This document shows positions 18,266-26,830 of a stretch of DNA of 64,000 nucleotides, piece after piece. The translations under genes were made by a program, and so were the position numbers. The notes under the pieces were generated by a model. That model was not told the origin of the DNA. It made no database searches and worked only from the letters and a program-made list of their open reading frames with translations. Within the stretch, counting starts at the first letter, position 1, and the number at the start of each line of letters is the position of its first letter. Source of the stretch: CAKZYD01 sp039814715 (GTDB lineage Bacteria; Pseudomonadota; Alphaproteobacteria; Sphingomonadales; CAKZYD01). Location: contig JBCCAR010000008.1 in the NCBI GenBank assembly GCA_039814715.1, forward strand, positions 36,307-100,306. The letters are read 5' to 3'.

Positions 18266-20029
18266 TCAACGCGTTACCGGAGTGCCCGTTCGAACACTGT
18301 CTGCCAGTGTAAGACCGAGATCAATCTTTTGCGCAATCCGCGTTTCCTGCTTTGTCGAAGGCTCCATCGTTAGCACCTGGCGCCACTTGAAACGGGCTTC
18401 GATGTAGCGCCCCGCTTTCCAATAGGCATCGCCAAGATGATCATTAATCGTCGGATCTCCAGGCACAAGGGCTACGGCTTTCTCGAGCAACTCAACGGCC
18501 TTTTCATAGTCGCCGCGCAGATAAGCAGCCCACCCTTGGCTGTCAACAATATAGCCATCATTTGGCCTTGCGGCGACGGCAGCATCAATCAACGCTACCG
18601 CTTCTTCAACTTTTAGCCCACGATCAAGCAAGGAATAGCCCAGGTAATTCAAAATCAAGGCATCACCGGGTCGCAGTGCCAAGGCCTGACGCAAATCAGG
18701 TTCTGCATTAACGAAATCACCATTTTGTTCATGTGCGATACCGCGGCCATAATAAAGCCGCCAGTCTGGTGGGTCTGTTGCTGCGATCACTTGATCATAT
18801 AACGCAATGGACTGGTCAAATTGTTCATGAATACGGCTGAGTTCGGCCAGCTCTGATTGCAAGAGCGTGTTGCCTGGCTCGCGGTCCAAAGCCTGCTGAA
18901 GCACAGCGATGGCATCATCCGTGCGATCAAGCTGTTCATAAAAGGCAGCCTTGCGCGAAATCAAAATCGTCGAAAGAGGCCCCGTCTCGTCCACATCCGC
19001 TAAGGTTGCACTCGCCTGGCGAAAGCGGCTTTGAGCAGCGTATACGTCGCCAATTAAAATATAGGCCGCCGTTAGGTTTGGCTGCAAAAGCGTTGCGAGG
19101 CGGGCATACACGATTGCCGATGTGGCTGTGGGTTTACGAACGAGCTCTGTCGATGTGCGGTAAAGCGCTTCTGCAACAGCGTCGGCAGGCTGGTTCACAT
19201 AGGGCCGAAAAGCGCGGCCGGCTGAGAGCTGTTGGCGCGCTGAAATCAATTCGGCAATACGCGGCGCGCGGCTGAGGACCGTATCGACCGCGGCAACAGC
19301 CGTGTCAAACTCACCGCGCCGAGACAAGCGCGCTGCATAATCCAGGATACCGCGCGAGGACAGCTGCCGCCCTTCCTGCAAGGCTGCACTGAATGTGCCT
19401 TTCGCATCATCCCAATCGCCAAAATAGGCTTCGAGATAGGCCTTCTGTTCTAGATAGAAACCGCCAAAAGCGCGCTGCGTTTTCAGCGCTTCTAAGGATT
19501 TGAACGCCTCATCGCGCTCCTTACGCCCAGCATGCGCCCACGCCCGCGTAATTGGCTTTAGTAACAGGTCAAACCCGGTCCCATTCACTTCATCCAAACG
19601 CGTCAGCGCTTGTTTGTAACGCTTGCCTTTCATCGCTTCGAGAACAGCGACCATTTTTGACAAGTTATAGGACAGGCTGCCGCGGCTCAGAGATGGTGCG
19701 AGGTCAGCAGCTTCTGAAAAGCGTCCATCAGAAATCAGGAGCTTATAGGCACGGTCTCTTAAAACTGGCGAATTCGCCGGATTTTGAGACAGCGCAGCAA
19801 GATAATAGTCGGCCGCCAATACCGTCGCGTTATCGTAGCGCGCATGCTGAGCTGCAAGATAGTCGCTTAATGCGCTTTGCGGCGGACCGCTTGGAATATC
19901 GTAACCGGCAAACCCGTAGTTAGAGGTCTCGCAGCCCGCGGCGCCAACTGCGCACAGGGCTATGGCAAAAGCGGAACGCGCCCAACGATTTAAACCGCGC
20001 TTCGAAAAGCAGGCTAACTCTGCAAACAT
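18266..20029 (-). CDS. tetratricopeptide-repeat lipoprotein
   Basis: A 587-residue protein opening with a lipoprotein-type signal (AIALCAVGAAGC). The remainder is a long array of TPR helices, including clear units such as DAIAVLQQALDREPGNTLL and KAVELLEKAVALVPGDPTI. It should be an envelope-anchored scaffold for protein-protein contacts. The final ~30 residues after the last repeat are less structured. AGAGGG precedes the ATG. It is transcribed ahead of ispE, a pairing common in alphaproteobacteria as far as I recall. Confidence 0.85.
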   Translation of the reverse strand: MFAELACFSKRGLNRWARSAFAIALCAVGAAGCETSNYGFAGYDIPSGPPQSALSDYLAAQHARYDNATVLAADYYLAALSQNPANSPVLRDRAYKLLISDGRFSEAADLAPSLSRGSLSYNLSKMVAVLEAMKGKRYKQALTRLDEVNGTGFDLLLKPITRAWAHAGRKERDEAFKSLEALKTQRAFGGFYLEQKAYLEAYFGDWDDAKGTFSAALQEGRQLSSRGILDYAARLSRRGEFDTAVAAVDTVLSRAPRIAELISARQQLSAGRAFRPYVNQPADAVAEALYRTSTELVRKPTATSAIVYARLATLLQPNLTAAYILIGDVYAAQSRFRQASATLADVDETGPLSTILISRKAAFYEQLDRTDDAIAVLQQALDREPGNTLLQSELAELSRIHEQFDQSIALYDQVIAATDPPDWRLYYGRGIAHEQNGDFVNAEPDLRQALALRPGDALILNYLGYSLLDRGLKVEEAVALIDAAVAARPNDGYIVDSQGWAAYLRGDYEKAVELLEKAVALVPGDPTINDHLGDAYWKAGRYIEARFKWRQVLTMEPSTKQETRIAQKIDLGLTLADSVRTGTPVTR

Positions 20030-20127
20030 CCAGACCCTCTTTATTCGCCTGCCTTCACAGGCTCTTCACTATACCGCACACCCGATTAACGCTTCCAAAA
20101 CCGGCAAGAGTGAGGCTGCAACGTGCT

Positions 20128-21774
20128 TTACATATTTGGATAGTTCGGGCCGCCGCCACCTTCAGGCACCGTCCACACGATATTCTGTGTTGGATCTTTA
20201 ATATCGCAGGTTTTGCAGTGAACGCAATTCTGCGCATTGATTTGAAAGCGCGGGGTAGTGCCGTCTTCCTCGCGCACCACTTCGTAAACACCAGCCGGGC
20301 AATATCGCTGCGCTGGCTCGTCATACAGAGCGAGATTATGTTCGATCGGAATGCTTGCATCTTTGAGCTTTAGGTGCGCCGGCTGATCTTCCTCATGATT
20401 GGTATTGGAGAGGAAAACAGACGACAACTTATCAAATGTGAGCTCGCCATCTGGCTTTGGGTAGTCAATGGGTTGATGCAGCTGCTTTTTATCAATCGAT
20501 TCATGATCCGTGTGCGGATGGCCAAACGTCCATGGCACTAAGAAGCCGAGCCTCAAATTATTCAGCCAAAGATCAAGTCCGGAATAAAGCGTGCCCAGCG
20601 TGATGCCGAACTTAGACAGGGACGGACGCGCATTGCGGACCATGTGCAGGTCTTTGTAGGCCCAGCTTTTTTCAAAGGCCTCTGGATAAGCAGTAAGCTC
20701 CTCTTTGCCCTCACCGCCAGCTTTCAGCGCGGCGAACGCCGCTTCGGCGGCCAGCATGCCGGTCTTCATGGCATTGTGACTGCCCTTGATGCGCGGCACA
20801 TTCACAAACCCTGCAGCGCAGCCAATCAATGCGCCGCCAGGAAAGGTAAGCTTAGGAATGGATTGAAGCCCACCTTCATTAATGGCGCGCGCTCCATAAC
20901 TCACGCGGCGCCCGCCCTTTAAAATAGCGGCAACAGCGGGGTTGGTCTTGAAGCGCTGCATCTCATCAAAGGGTGATAAATATGGATTTTTATAGTCCAG
21001 TGCGACCACGAAACCAATCGCGACCTGGTTGTCGGCCTGGTGATAAATGAACCCACCGCCGACTTCGTCTTTGAGCGGCCAGCCTTGCGTATGGATGACA
21101 CGGCCCGGCTTATGCTGCTCGGGCGGGATATCCCACAATTCTTTGATGCCGATGGCATAGGTCTGCGGTTCTTTGCCGTCGCGCAGGTTAAATTTCGCCA
21201 TCAGTTCTTTGGACAAGTTGCCGCGCACACCTTCTGCAAAGAAGGTGTATTTGGCATGGAGCTCTATACCCGGCTCATAGCTGTCTTTTTTCGTGCCATC
21301 CTTGGCGATGCCCATGTCGCCTGTAGCAACACCTTTGACCGTGCCATCGTCATGATAGAGAACCTCCGCAGCGGCAAAGCCGGGGTAGACTTCTACGCCC
21401 ATGGCCTCCGCCTGCTCGCCAAGCCAGCGCGTTAAATTGCCAAGAGAGACCGTATAGCAGCCCTTGTTATTCATAAGCGGCGGAAGCGCGAAGTGCGGCA
21501 TCTCCCGATGGCCGCCGTCATGCAAGAACCAATGGTGATTTTCGCTCACCTCAACCGTCATGGGGCAGTCTTTTTCGCGCCAATCGGGAAAGAGTTCATC
21601 TAAAGCGATGGGGTCAACGACCGCCCCTGAAAGAATATGGGCGCCAACTTCAGAGCCTTTTTCAAGCACACAAACGCTGAGGTCATGGCCGTGGTCTTCA
21701 GACAACTGGCGCAGCCGAATTGCAGAGGCAAGCCCTGACACTCCGCCGCCAACGATGACGACGTCAAACTCCAT
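20128..21774 (-). CDS. electron transfer flavoprotein-ubiquinone oxidoreductase (ETF-QO)
   Basis: 548 residues from the ATG at 21774, preceded by GGAG. The enzyme passes electrons from reduced ETF to ubiquinone at the inner membrane, linking fatty-acid and amino-acid oxidation to respiration. The FAD site VIVGGGVSGLASAIRL is at the N-terminus, and the C-terminal 4Fe-4S ligands appear as CPAGVYEV and NCVHCKTCDIKDP, ending GGGGPNYPNM as in the family. A GTG five codons upstream (21789) is a possible alternative start. ETF subunit genes are not in this window. Confidence 0.95.
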   Translation of the reverse strand: MEFDVVIVGGGVSGLASAIRLRQLSEDHGHDLSVCVLEKGSEVGAHILSGAVVDPIALDELFPDWREKDCPMTVEVSENHHWFLHDGGHREMPHFALPPLMNNKGCYTVSLGNLTRWLGEQAEAMGVEVYPGFAAAEVLYHDDGTVKGVATGDMGIAKDGTKKDSYEPGIELHAKYTFFAEGVRGNLSKELMAKFNLRDGKEPQTYAIGIKELWDIPPEQHKPGRVIHTQGWPLKDEVGGGFIYHQADNQVAIGFVVALDYKNPYLSPFDEMQRFKTNPAVAAILKGGRRVSYGARAINEGGLQSIPKLTFPGGALIGCAAGFVNVPRIKGSHNAMKTGMLAAEAAFAALKAGGEGKEELTAYPEAFEKSWAYKDLHMVRNARPSLSKFGITLGTLYSGLDLWLNNLRLGFLVPWTFGHPHTDHESIDKKQLHQPIDYPKPDGELTFDKLSSVFLSNTNHEEDQPAHLKLKDASIPIEHNLALYDEPAQRYCPAGVYEVVREEDGTTPRFQINAQNCVHCKTCDIKDPTQNIVWTVPEGGGGPNYPNM

Positions 21775-22096
21775 GGATTCGCGCTCCACTCTCTTATCCT
21801 TTCATCAGCCTGCTTAGCTCATATGGCTATGCCAACGCTTAAAAACAAAATCATTTGGCCGCAAAATGGCGAATTCATACGCGAAGGTCAAATGCCAGAG
21901 CGCCGCATTTTTCTTAATTAAGATTAACCTTTATTGCTAACGCCCTAGTTGGTGTTTTCAGCTAACGTCTAAGTGTCTCGGGATCAACTATCCCAATAGG
22001 TGCTTGGCACGGAACCAAAACCAATGGTTCAACACTGTGGGCAGAAGCGATAAAGATGCAGAAATTTGCATTTGGCAGGGAGCAGAAAGCGTGACG
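21775..22096. other. divergent intergenic region between ETF-QO and uracil-DNA glycosylase
   Basis: An AT-rich stretch that should carry promoters for both genes. It contains TTAATTAAGATTAACC (21914-21929) but no exact TTAA-N7-TTAA. An open frame runs through from 22004 into the glycosylase gene; its residues do not look conserved, so I treat it as untranslated leader. Nothing else stands out. Confidence 0.4.
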
Positions 22097-22870
22097 ATGG
22101 CAGAGCAGTCCTATGATGCGCCGCGCGCAGCAGCGGCCTTGCGGTGGCTAGCAGAGGCAGGTGTCGACACCATCCTTGAAGAAGCGCCGACTGACTGGAG
22201 CGCGCAACCTGCGCCAGCGCCAAAAGCGATCAAGCAAACCACCCCAAGCACCATGCCCGCAGCGACATCGAGCGCGGCAAGTTCGCTCGCGCAAGCAGAT
22301 GAAGCAGAGAAAATCGCAGCAAAATGCACAACCTTGGGCGAGCTGCGACAGGCGATGAATGATTTCGAAGGGTGCGCGCTCAAGCGCACGGCCCAGCAAC
22401 TCGTCTTTGCAGATGGCCCTGAAGATGCGGCCCTGATGCTCATTGGCGAAGCGCCGGGCCGGGATGAAGATTTGCAAGGTCTACCGTTTGTTGGCGCTGC
22501 AGGTCAGCTGCTAAATCGCATTTTAGCTGCCAGCGGCACGGCTCGTAAGGCGGCCTATATTACAAATCTCGTCCCATGGCGTCCGCCGGGCAACCGCAAA
22601 CCGACACCTTTAGAAATGCAAATTTGCCTGCCCTTCTTAAAGCGGCATATCGCCCTCAAAGCGCCCAAAGCGATCGTTTTGTTGGGCGCAACGCCCGTCA
22701 GCGCGCTCTTCGATACAACAGATGGCATAACGCGGCTGCGCGGGCGATGGCGCGATTATAGCACCATCCCTGTGATGCCAACGTTTCATCCGGCTTACTT
22801 GCTGCGCCAACCCGGACACAAACGCTTTGTGTGGCAAGATATGTTGGCAGTGAAAGAAAAGCTGCGCTGA
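22097..22870 (+). CDS. family 4 (4Fe-4S) uracil-DNA glycosylase
   Basis: 257 residues from the ATG at 22097, where the conserved N-terminal helix (APRAAAALRWLAEAG) begins. It removes uracil from DNA as the first step of base excision repair. Motif GEAPGRDED (117-125) and the segment PTFHPAYLLR mark family 4, and Cys93 (FEGCALKRTA) and the later QICLPFL cysteine fit iron-sulfur ligands. An Ala/Pro-rich linker (~35-70) separates the N-terminal helix from the catalytic domain. The stop TGA overlaps the ATG of the next gene, so the two are translationally coupled. Confidence 0.9.
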   Translation: MAEQSYDAPRAAAALRWLAEAGVDTILEEAPTDWSAQPAPAPKAIKQTTPSTMPAATSSAASSLAQADEAEKIAAKCTTLGELRQAMNDFEGCALKRTAQQLVFADGPEDAALMLIGEAPGRDEDLQGLPFVGAAGQLLNRILAASGTARKAAYITNLVPWRPPGNRKPTPLEMQICLPFLKRHIALKAPKAIVLLGATPVSALFDTTDGITRLRGRWRDYSTIPVMPTFHPAYLLRQPGHKRFVWQDMLAVKEKLR

Positions 22871-24654
22871 TGCGGTCATTGCTTTTCATTCTCGCTGCGC
22901 TGTGCTGCGCTGCGCCAGCCTTCGCGCAGTCGGGCGCGCATTCCGCTCCAATCATCAAACCAAATGTCAACGCGGCCTCGTCTCAAATAGAGCGCGTACT
23001 AAGCGCCGGGGATGTGCAGCTCTACCGCGACATCTTTGCACTGCAAGCGGACGGAAAGTTCACGGCAGCGGACAAACACATCAAACGCTTAAATGATCGG
23101 TTGCTGATGGGCCATGTCCTACTCCAGCGCTATTTGCACCCAACGGCCTATCGGTCCCGGTACAGTGAATTACGCAAATGGATGGCCGCCTATGCGGATC
23201 ACCCAGGCGCCAAACGGATTTATCGCTTGGCAGTGAAACGGCGCGGCAACGCCGGCTATCCCAAACGCCCGGTAGCGTCAAAGCGCAAAGGCCGCAGCGA
23301 GGAGGCTGCCAAACAGTTTCGCGACCGCCGGTCCAATGCGTCCATCAAGCGGTCCATCGCACGCGATATCCGCAACGATCGCTTAACGCTAGCCGGTAGC
23401 CGCATTCTCACTGAATATGAAAAGAAACGCCTAAGCCACACAGATGTCGGGCTTTTAAGCGAAGCTTTAAACCGAGCCTGGATTGCCTGGGGCACGCCGG
23501 AGAAGGGGCTGGCAGCGCTGGAAAGCGCAGCGCCTATTGCGCGCCCTGCCCGCATTACGACCGACTGGCGCGCAGCGCTCGCAGCTTGGAAACTCGGCGA
23601 CTATGAGGTGGCTCAGACCCACTTCTCCGCTGTATTGACTAGCAGTCAATATGATGACTTAGCGGCCGCTGGCGGCGTCTGGGCCGCGCGTTCAGCATAT
23701 CGCTCCGGCCGCGTGGACGCCGTTAGCGCTCTGCTGCGCGCTTCCTACGCCGCTGCGCCTGATAGCTTCTACGGCCTCATTGCAGCGCGCCAATTGGGCA
23801 TTGAAATCCTGCGCGATTGGAGCCCGCCTATCCTCACCCCGCGTGCCTGGAAAGCCATTCGCGCCCACCGCGGCGTGCGCCGCGCCGTCGCGCTCAGCCA
23901 AGTGGGCCAAAGCAACTTAGCAGATGCTGAGCTCCTTGCTGGCTGGTACCGCGCCGACAATGCCGACTATCAAGCCTATTTGGCCCTTGCCTACAGTTTA
24001 GACTTGCCGCAGGCACAGCTGCGTATTGCCGAAAGTGCGCCCAAAGGCGAAAAAGCCCCGCTGCTGAACCTCTATCCCATTCCCAGCTGGCAGCCTCTGG
24101 ATGGATTTCAGACCGATCCCGCCATGTTGTTCGCGCTTATTCGGCAAGAAAGCCGCTTTGCAGCGAGAGCGCGAAGCCGGTCGGGTGCGCGCGGGCTGAT
24201 GCAGGTTATGCCGCGCACGGCAGGCTATATTGGCCGCGACCGCCGCTTAATCCGCGACAAGCAGAACATGCTCTATGATGCTGAATTTAATATGTCTTTG
24301 GGTCAGCGCTATGTGAACTATCTCAAAGGTCACAAATCAACCGATGGCGACCTGCTGTACCTGCTCGCGGCCTATAACGGCGGGCCGGGCAATGTAAACA
24401 AGTGGAGGCGAAACATCGATAGCGGCGACCCCCTGTGGTTCATCGAGCATATTCCGCTGCGCGAAACGCGCGCCTATGTGGAGCAGGTCTCAGCCAATTA
24501 TTGGATTTACCGCACGGCCATGGGGCTGGAAACAACCACGCTCGACCGCCTAGCAGCCGGGCTGTGGCCAGCGATTGAAAGCGATAGCCCAGACGCGCTA
24601 AAACAAATGGCCATGCCCCAAAACACACAGGTCAGCGCCAATGCCTATCGATGA
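22870..24654 (+). CDS. soluble lytic murein transglycosylase (SLT family)
   Basis: 594 residues from ATG 22870, which opens a signal peptide (MRSLLFILAALCCAAPAFAQ). It cleaves peptidoglycan glycan strands in the periplasm. A helical superhelix-like region precedes a C-terminal SLT catalytic domain (~415-545) with the catalytic Glu in ALIRQESRF, then SGARGLMQVMPRTA, LLAAYNGGPGNV and a family-typical IPLRETRAYVEQV. The open frame extends 13 codons upstream into the glycosylase, but the ATG overlapping its stop codon is the sensible start. Its own end overlaps moaB by 14 bases. Confidence 0.92.
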   Translation: MRSLLFILAALCCAAPAFAQSGAHSAPIIKPNVNAASSQIERVLSAGDVQLYRDIFALQADGKFTAADKHIKRLNDRLLMGHVLLQRYLHPTAYRSRYSELRKWMAAYADHPGAKRIYRLAVKRRGNAGYPKRPVASKRKGRSEEAAKQFRDRRSNASIKRSIARDIRNDRLTLAGSRILTEYEKKRLSHTDVGLLSEALNRAWIAWGTPEKGLAALESAAPIARPARITTDWRAALAAWKLGDYEVAQTHFSAVLTSSQYDDLAAAGGVWAARSAYRSGRVDAVSALLRASYAAAPDSFYGLIAARQLGIEILRDWSPPILTPRAWKAIRAHRGVRRAVALSQVGQSNLADAELLAGWYRADNADYQAYLALAYSLDLPQAQLRIAESAPKGEKAPLLNLYPIPSWQPLDGFQTDPAMLFALIRQESRFAARARSRSGARGLMQVMPRTAGYIGRDRRLIRDKQNMLYDAEFNMSLGQRYVNYLKGHKSTDGDLLYLLAAYNGGPGNVNKWRRNIDSGDPLWFIEHIPLRETRAYVEQVSANYWIYRTAMGLETTTLDRLAAGLWPAIESDSPDALKQMAMPQNTQVSANAYR

Positions 24655-25168
24655 AAGCAAACCCTTTACGCCCATCCAAATCGCCGTGGCCACCGTCTCT
24701 GATACCCGAACGATAGAGACAGATACCTCCGGTGCTTTGCTCGCTGAGCGCATTACCCAGGCTGGGCATAGCGTTCAAGACCGGCAAATCATTTCTGATG
24801 ACGTTCCCAAAATTACTGCATTGCTGTCTCAATGGATCGATGACCCGCAGGTTGATGCCATCATCACAACCGGAGGAACCGGCGTCACCGGCAGAGATGT
24901 CACCCCTGAAGCGTTTAAGGACGTGATGGAAAAAGAGATCGAAGGCTTTGGCGAACTGTTCCGCTGGGTCAGCTTTCAAACCATTGGCACTTCGACCATC
25001 CAAAGCCGCGCGCTTGGCGGGGTTGCCAAAGGCACCTATATGTTTGCCCTACCCGGTTCACGCGGCGCAGTGAAAGATGGCTGGGACAAAATCCTTCAAG
25101 ATCAGCTTGATAGCCGCCACAAGCCTTGTAATTTCGTAGAATTGATGCCGCGTTTGACGGAGCGCTAG
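24641..25168 (+). CDS. moaB: molybdenum cofactor biosynthesis protein MoaB
   Basis: A 175-residue MoaB/MogA-fold protein, full length, acting in molybdopterin metabolism (adenylation of the pterin in the Mo-cofactor pathway). Key segments are VATVSDTRT at the start, the glycine loop [17 protein letters not shown], and [15 protein letters not shown]. It overlaps the transglycosylase gene by 14 bases. The three overlapping genes (glycosylase, transglycosylase, moaB) form one transcription unit despite unrelated roles. Confidence 0.92.
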   Translation: MPIDESKPFTPIQIAVATVSDTRTIETDTSGALLAERITQAGHSVQDRQIISDDVPKITALLSQWIDDPQVDAIITTGGTGVTGRDVTPEAFKDVMEKEIEGFGELFRWVSFQTIGTSTIQSRALGGVAKGTYMFALPGSRGAVKDGWDKILQDQLDSRHKPCNFVELMPRLTER

Positions 25169-25186
25169 CGCACTCCTGATAAAAAT

Positions 25187-25201
25187 GTTCTTTTTTTGTT
25201 C
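25187..25201 (+). promoter_or_regulatory. LexA-type SOS box, GTTC-N7-GTTC
   Basis: GTTC at 25187-25190, seven T residues, GTTC at 25198-25201. This is an exact direct-repeat LexA operator as used in alphaproteobacteria. It lies 38 bases before the ATG of the radical SAM gene, where a repressor would block transcription. The T-rich spacer makes a chance match somewhat easier, so the position matters as support. Confidence 0.7.
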
Positions 25202-25239
25202 TTTTCTGTCTGCTAGAAGATAGATGGAAGGAGCAACAC

Positions 25240-26376
25240 ATGCTGGATACGCAGTTTGAAGCGCGCGGCCGCGCGGCGCTGAACAATCAAAGTGGCCGCT
25301 TTGAAGCCCATCAGCGCGGCCGATTTGATGACGGCTGGTCCACCCAAGACAATGAAACCCAGGCCACCCCGACGCAGTTCCATAGAGAAACACCGCGCGC
25401 CGTCATTACGCGCAATACATCGCCCGATGTGCCTTTTGAGCAATCTGTCAACGTGTATCGTGGCTGTGAACATGGCTGCATTTACTGTTTTGCCCGCCCA
25501 AGCCACAGTTATATGGGGCTTTCCGCGGGTCTGGATTTTGAAACGCAGATTTTCACAAAGCCAAATGCCGCGCGTTTGTTGGAAGAAGAAATTACGCGCC
25601 CTGGCTATGTGCCGCAGGTTATTGCCATGGGCACCAACACCGACCCCTATCAACCGATTGAACGCAAACTGCGATTAACGCGCGCTGTCCTGGACGTGCT
25701 GTCTCGCCGCAATCACCCGGTCGCCATCACGACCAAAAGTGACCGCATCTTGGATGATATCGATGTGCTGCGAGATATGGCCCAGCGTGGCTTGGTGCAG
25801 GTCTGTGTGTCTGTGACCACACTGGACCATCAGTTGTCACGCCAGATGGAACCACGGGCAGCAACGCCGGCCAAACGGCTGAAGACCATTGAAGCCCTAG
25901 CGCAAGAAGGTATTCCGACATCCGCGATGATCGCGCCTGTCATTCCAGGGCTTACGGACCACGAGATTGAGCGTATCTTGGCCGCGGCAGCCAATGCAGG
26001 CGCCAAGCGCGCTGGCTGGATTATGCTGCGCCTCCCGGGAGATGTGGCACCGCTGTTTGAGCAATGGCTGAGCAAACATGTGCCCAGCCGGAAAAGCCGC
26101 ATTCTATCCACTTTGCGCGCCATGCGCGGCGGCAAGCTGAATGACCCTCGCTTTGGCAACCGGATGCGCGGAGAAGGACCCGTCGCGGCCTTGATCGCCA
26201 AACGCTTTCGTGCAGCAGCGCGGCGCAATGGCCTCTCCCTTGCCAGCGGGCAGGCCTTGCCAAGTGATGTGTTTGACACAGAGGCATTTCCAAGTTGCAA
26301 GGCGGTCAGGCCAAAACGAGCGACACGGCAAGGACCGCGGCCGCACGCAGAGCCAGCGCAGCTCTCTTTATTTTAA
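25240..26376 (+). CDS. PA0069/Rv2578c-family radical SAM protein (SplB-related)
   Basis: A 378-residue radical SAM protein of the family related to spore photoproduct lyase-like enzymes; the biochemical role is not established. The 4Fe-4S/SAM site is CEHGCIYC (Cys76, Cys80, Cys83), followed by FARPSHSYMGL. The motif AMGTNTDPYQPIE is typical. The last five residues are QLSLF, which fits the sliding-clamp binding pentapeptide consensus QL(S/D)LF. AAGGAG sits just before the ATG. Upstream is a perfect LexA-type box. Box and clamp motif together suggest a DNA-damage function, which is my inference. Confidence 0.88.
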   Translation: MLDTQFEARGRAALNNQSGRFEAHQRGRFDDGWSTQDNETQATPTQFHRETPRAVITRNTSPDVPFEQSVNVYRGCEHGCIYCFARPSHSYMGLSAGLDFETQIFTKPNAARLLEEEITRPGYVPQVIAMGTNTDPYQPIERKLRLTRAVLDVLSRRNHPVAITTKSDRILDDIDVLRDMAQRGLVQVCVSVTTLDHQLSRQMEPRAATPAKRLKTIEALAQEGIPTSAMIAPVIPGLTDHEIERILAAAANAGAKRAGWIMLRLPGDVAPLFEQWLSKHVPSRKSRILSTLRAMRGGKLNDPRFGNRMRGEGPVAALIAKRFRAAARRNGLSLASGQALPSDVFDTEAFPSCKAVRPKRATRQGPRPHAEPAQLSLF

Positions 26377-26426
26377 CCAACGAGAAACACTGGAAATAGC
26401 GCGAGGTCATTTTCTTGATTTAGTGT

Positions 26427-26455
26427 TTGACTTCACCAATACACCATAGTACAAC
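26427..26455 (+). promoter_or_regulatory. putative sigma-70 promoter of the small basic protein gene
   Basis: TTGACT (26427-26432), a 17-base spacer and TACAAC (26450-26455). Transcription would start near 26462, just ahead of the leader hairpin. Confidence 0.5.
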
Positions 26456-26465
26456 AACACCCATC

Positions 26466-26496
26466 GGAGGCGGGGCTGTCCCCTTGACCCGCCTCC
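26466..26496 (+). promoter_or_regulatory. leader hairpin ahead of the small basic protein
   Basis: A perfect 9-bp inverted repeat, GGAGGCGGG with CCCGCCTCC, around a 13-base loop. It would be the first structure at the 5' end of the transcript. The GGAGG in the stem resembles a Shine-Dalgarno sequence but is sequestered; the real ribosome site (GGAGAG) is nearer the ATG. No T-run follows, so it is not a simple terminator. Confidence 0.55.
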
Positions 26497-26519
26497 ACCT
26501 AGGAAAAACAGGAGAGATT

Positions 26520-26648
26520 ATGTTTGAGACCAACCAACCTACAACACCAACAAATCCATTGAGCTACCACGACGAAGGCATGCGCCGGCGCTCCATTCGT
26601 CGCAGCCGCCGCGCTGCACGCACTATTCACCGCAGCCATATTGCCTAA
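26520..26648 (+). CDS. small basic protein, 42 residues, unknown
   Basis: A 42-codon frame from ATG 26520 with an excellent ribosome binding site (AGGAGAG). The N-terminal half is Thr/Pro/Asn-rich, and the C-terminal half is strongly basic (RRRSIRRSRRAAR) and could bind nucleic acid. It has its own promoter-like boxes, a leader hairpin, a second hairpin after the stop and a Rho-independent terminator, so it is an independent gene. I do not recognise a family. The long untranslated flanks relative to the ORF raise the possibility that the RNA itself also acts. Confidence 0.6.
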   Translation: MFETNQPTTPTNPLSYHDEGMRRRSIRRSRRAARTIHRSHIA

Positions 26649-26705
26649 GACATAGGCTGCCAGGGTACACCTGCTCGTGCTGGAGGCATCTTGCCGCCCG
26701 CACGT

Positions 26706-26742
26706 AGAGCCCAGAGACTGGCTTTGCCCGCACCTGGGCTCT
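26706..26742 (+). repeat. inverted repeat in the 3' untranslated region
   Basis: A perfect 9-bp pairing, AGAGCCCAG with CTGGGCTCT, around a 19-base loop. It lies between the small basic protein and the terminator, so the trailer is structured. Confidence 0.55.
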
Positions 26743-26755
26743 CACCTCTAAACCT

Positions 26756-26788
26756 GGCCCGCCGTCTTTGATGTGCGGGCCTTTTTTT
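26756..26788 (+). terminator. Rho-independent terminator
   Basis: GGCCCGC, a 12-base loop, GCGGGCC and then seven T residues. It ends the small-protein transcript and separates it from rnhB. Confidence 0.85.
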
Positions 26789-26830
26789 ATGACCCTTGCC
26801 TGCGCGCACTCTGTCAGCAAAGCTAGCGCA

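Noticed and set aside
21914..21929. CtrA box in TTAATTAAGATTAACC
   Set aside because: The TTAA half sites are 6, not 7, bases apart, and the sequence is in a generally AT-rich spacer.
26462..26788. Could this transcript be tmRNA (similar size, structured)?
   Set aside because: No tRNA-like acceptor, no tag reading frame ending in small residues, and alphaproteobacterial tmRNA is a permuted two-piece RNA.
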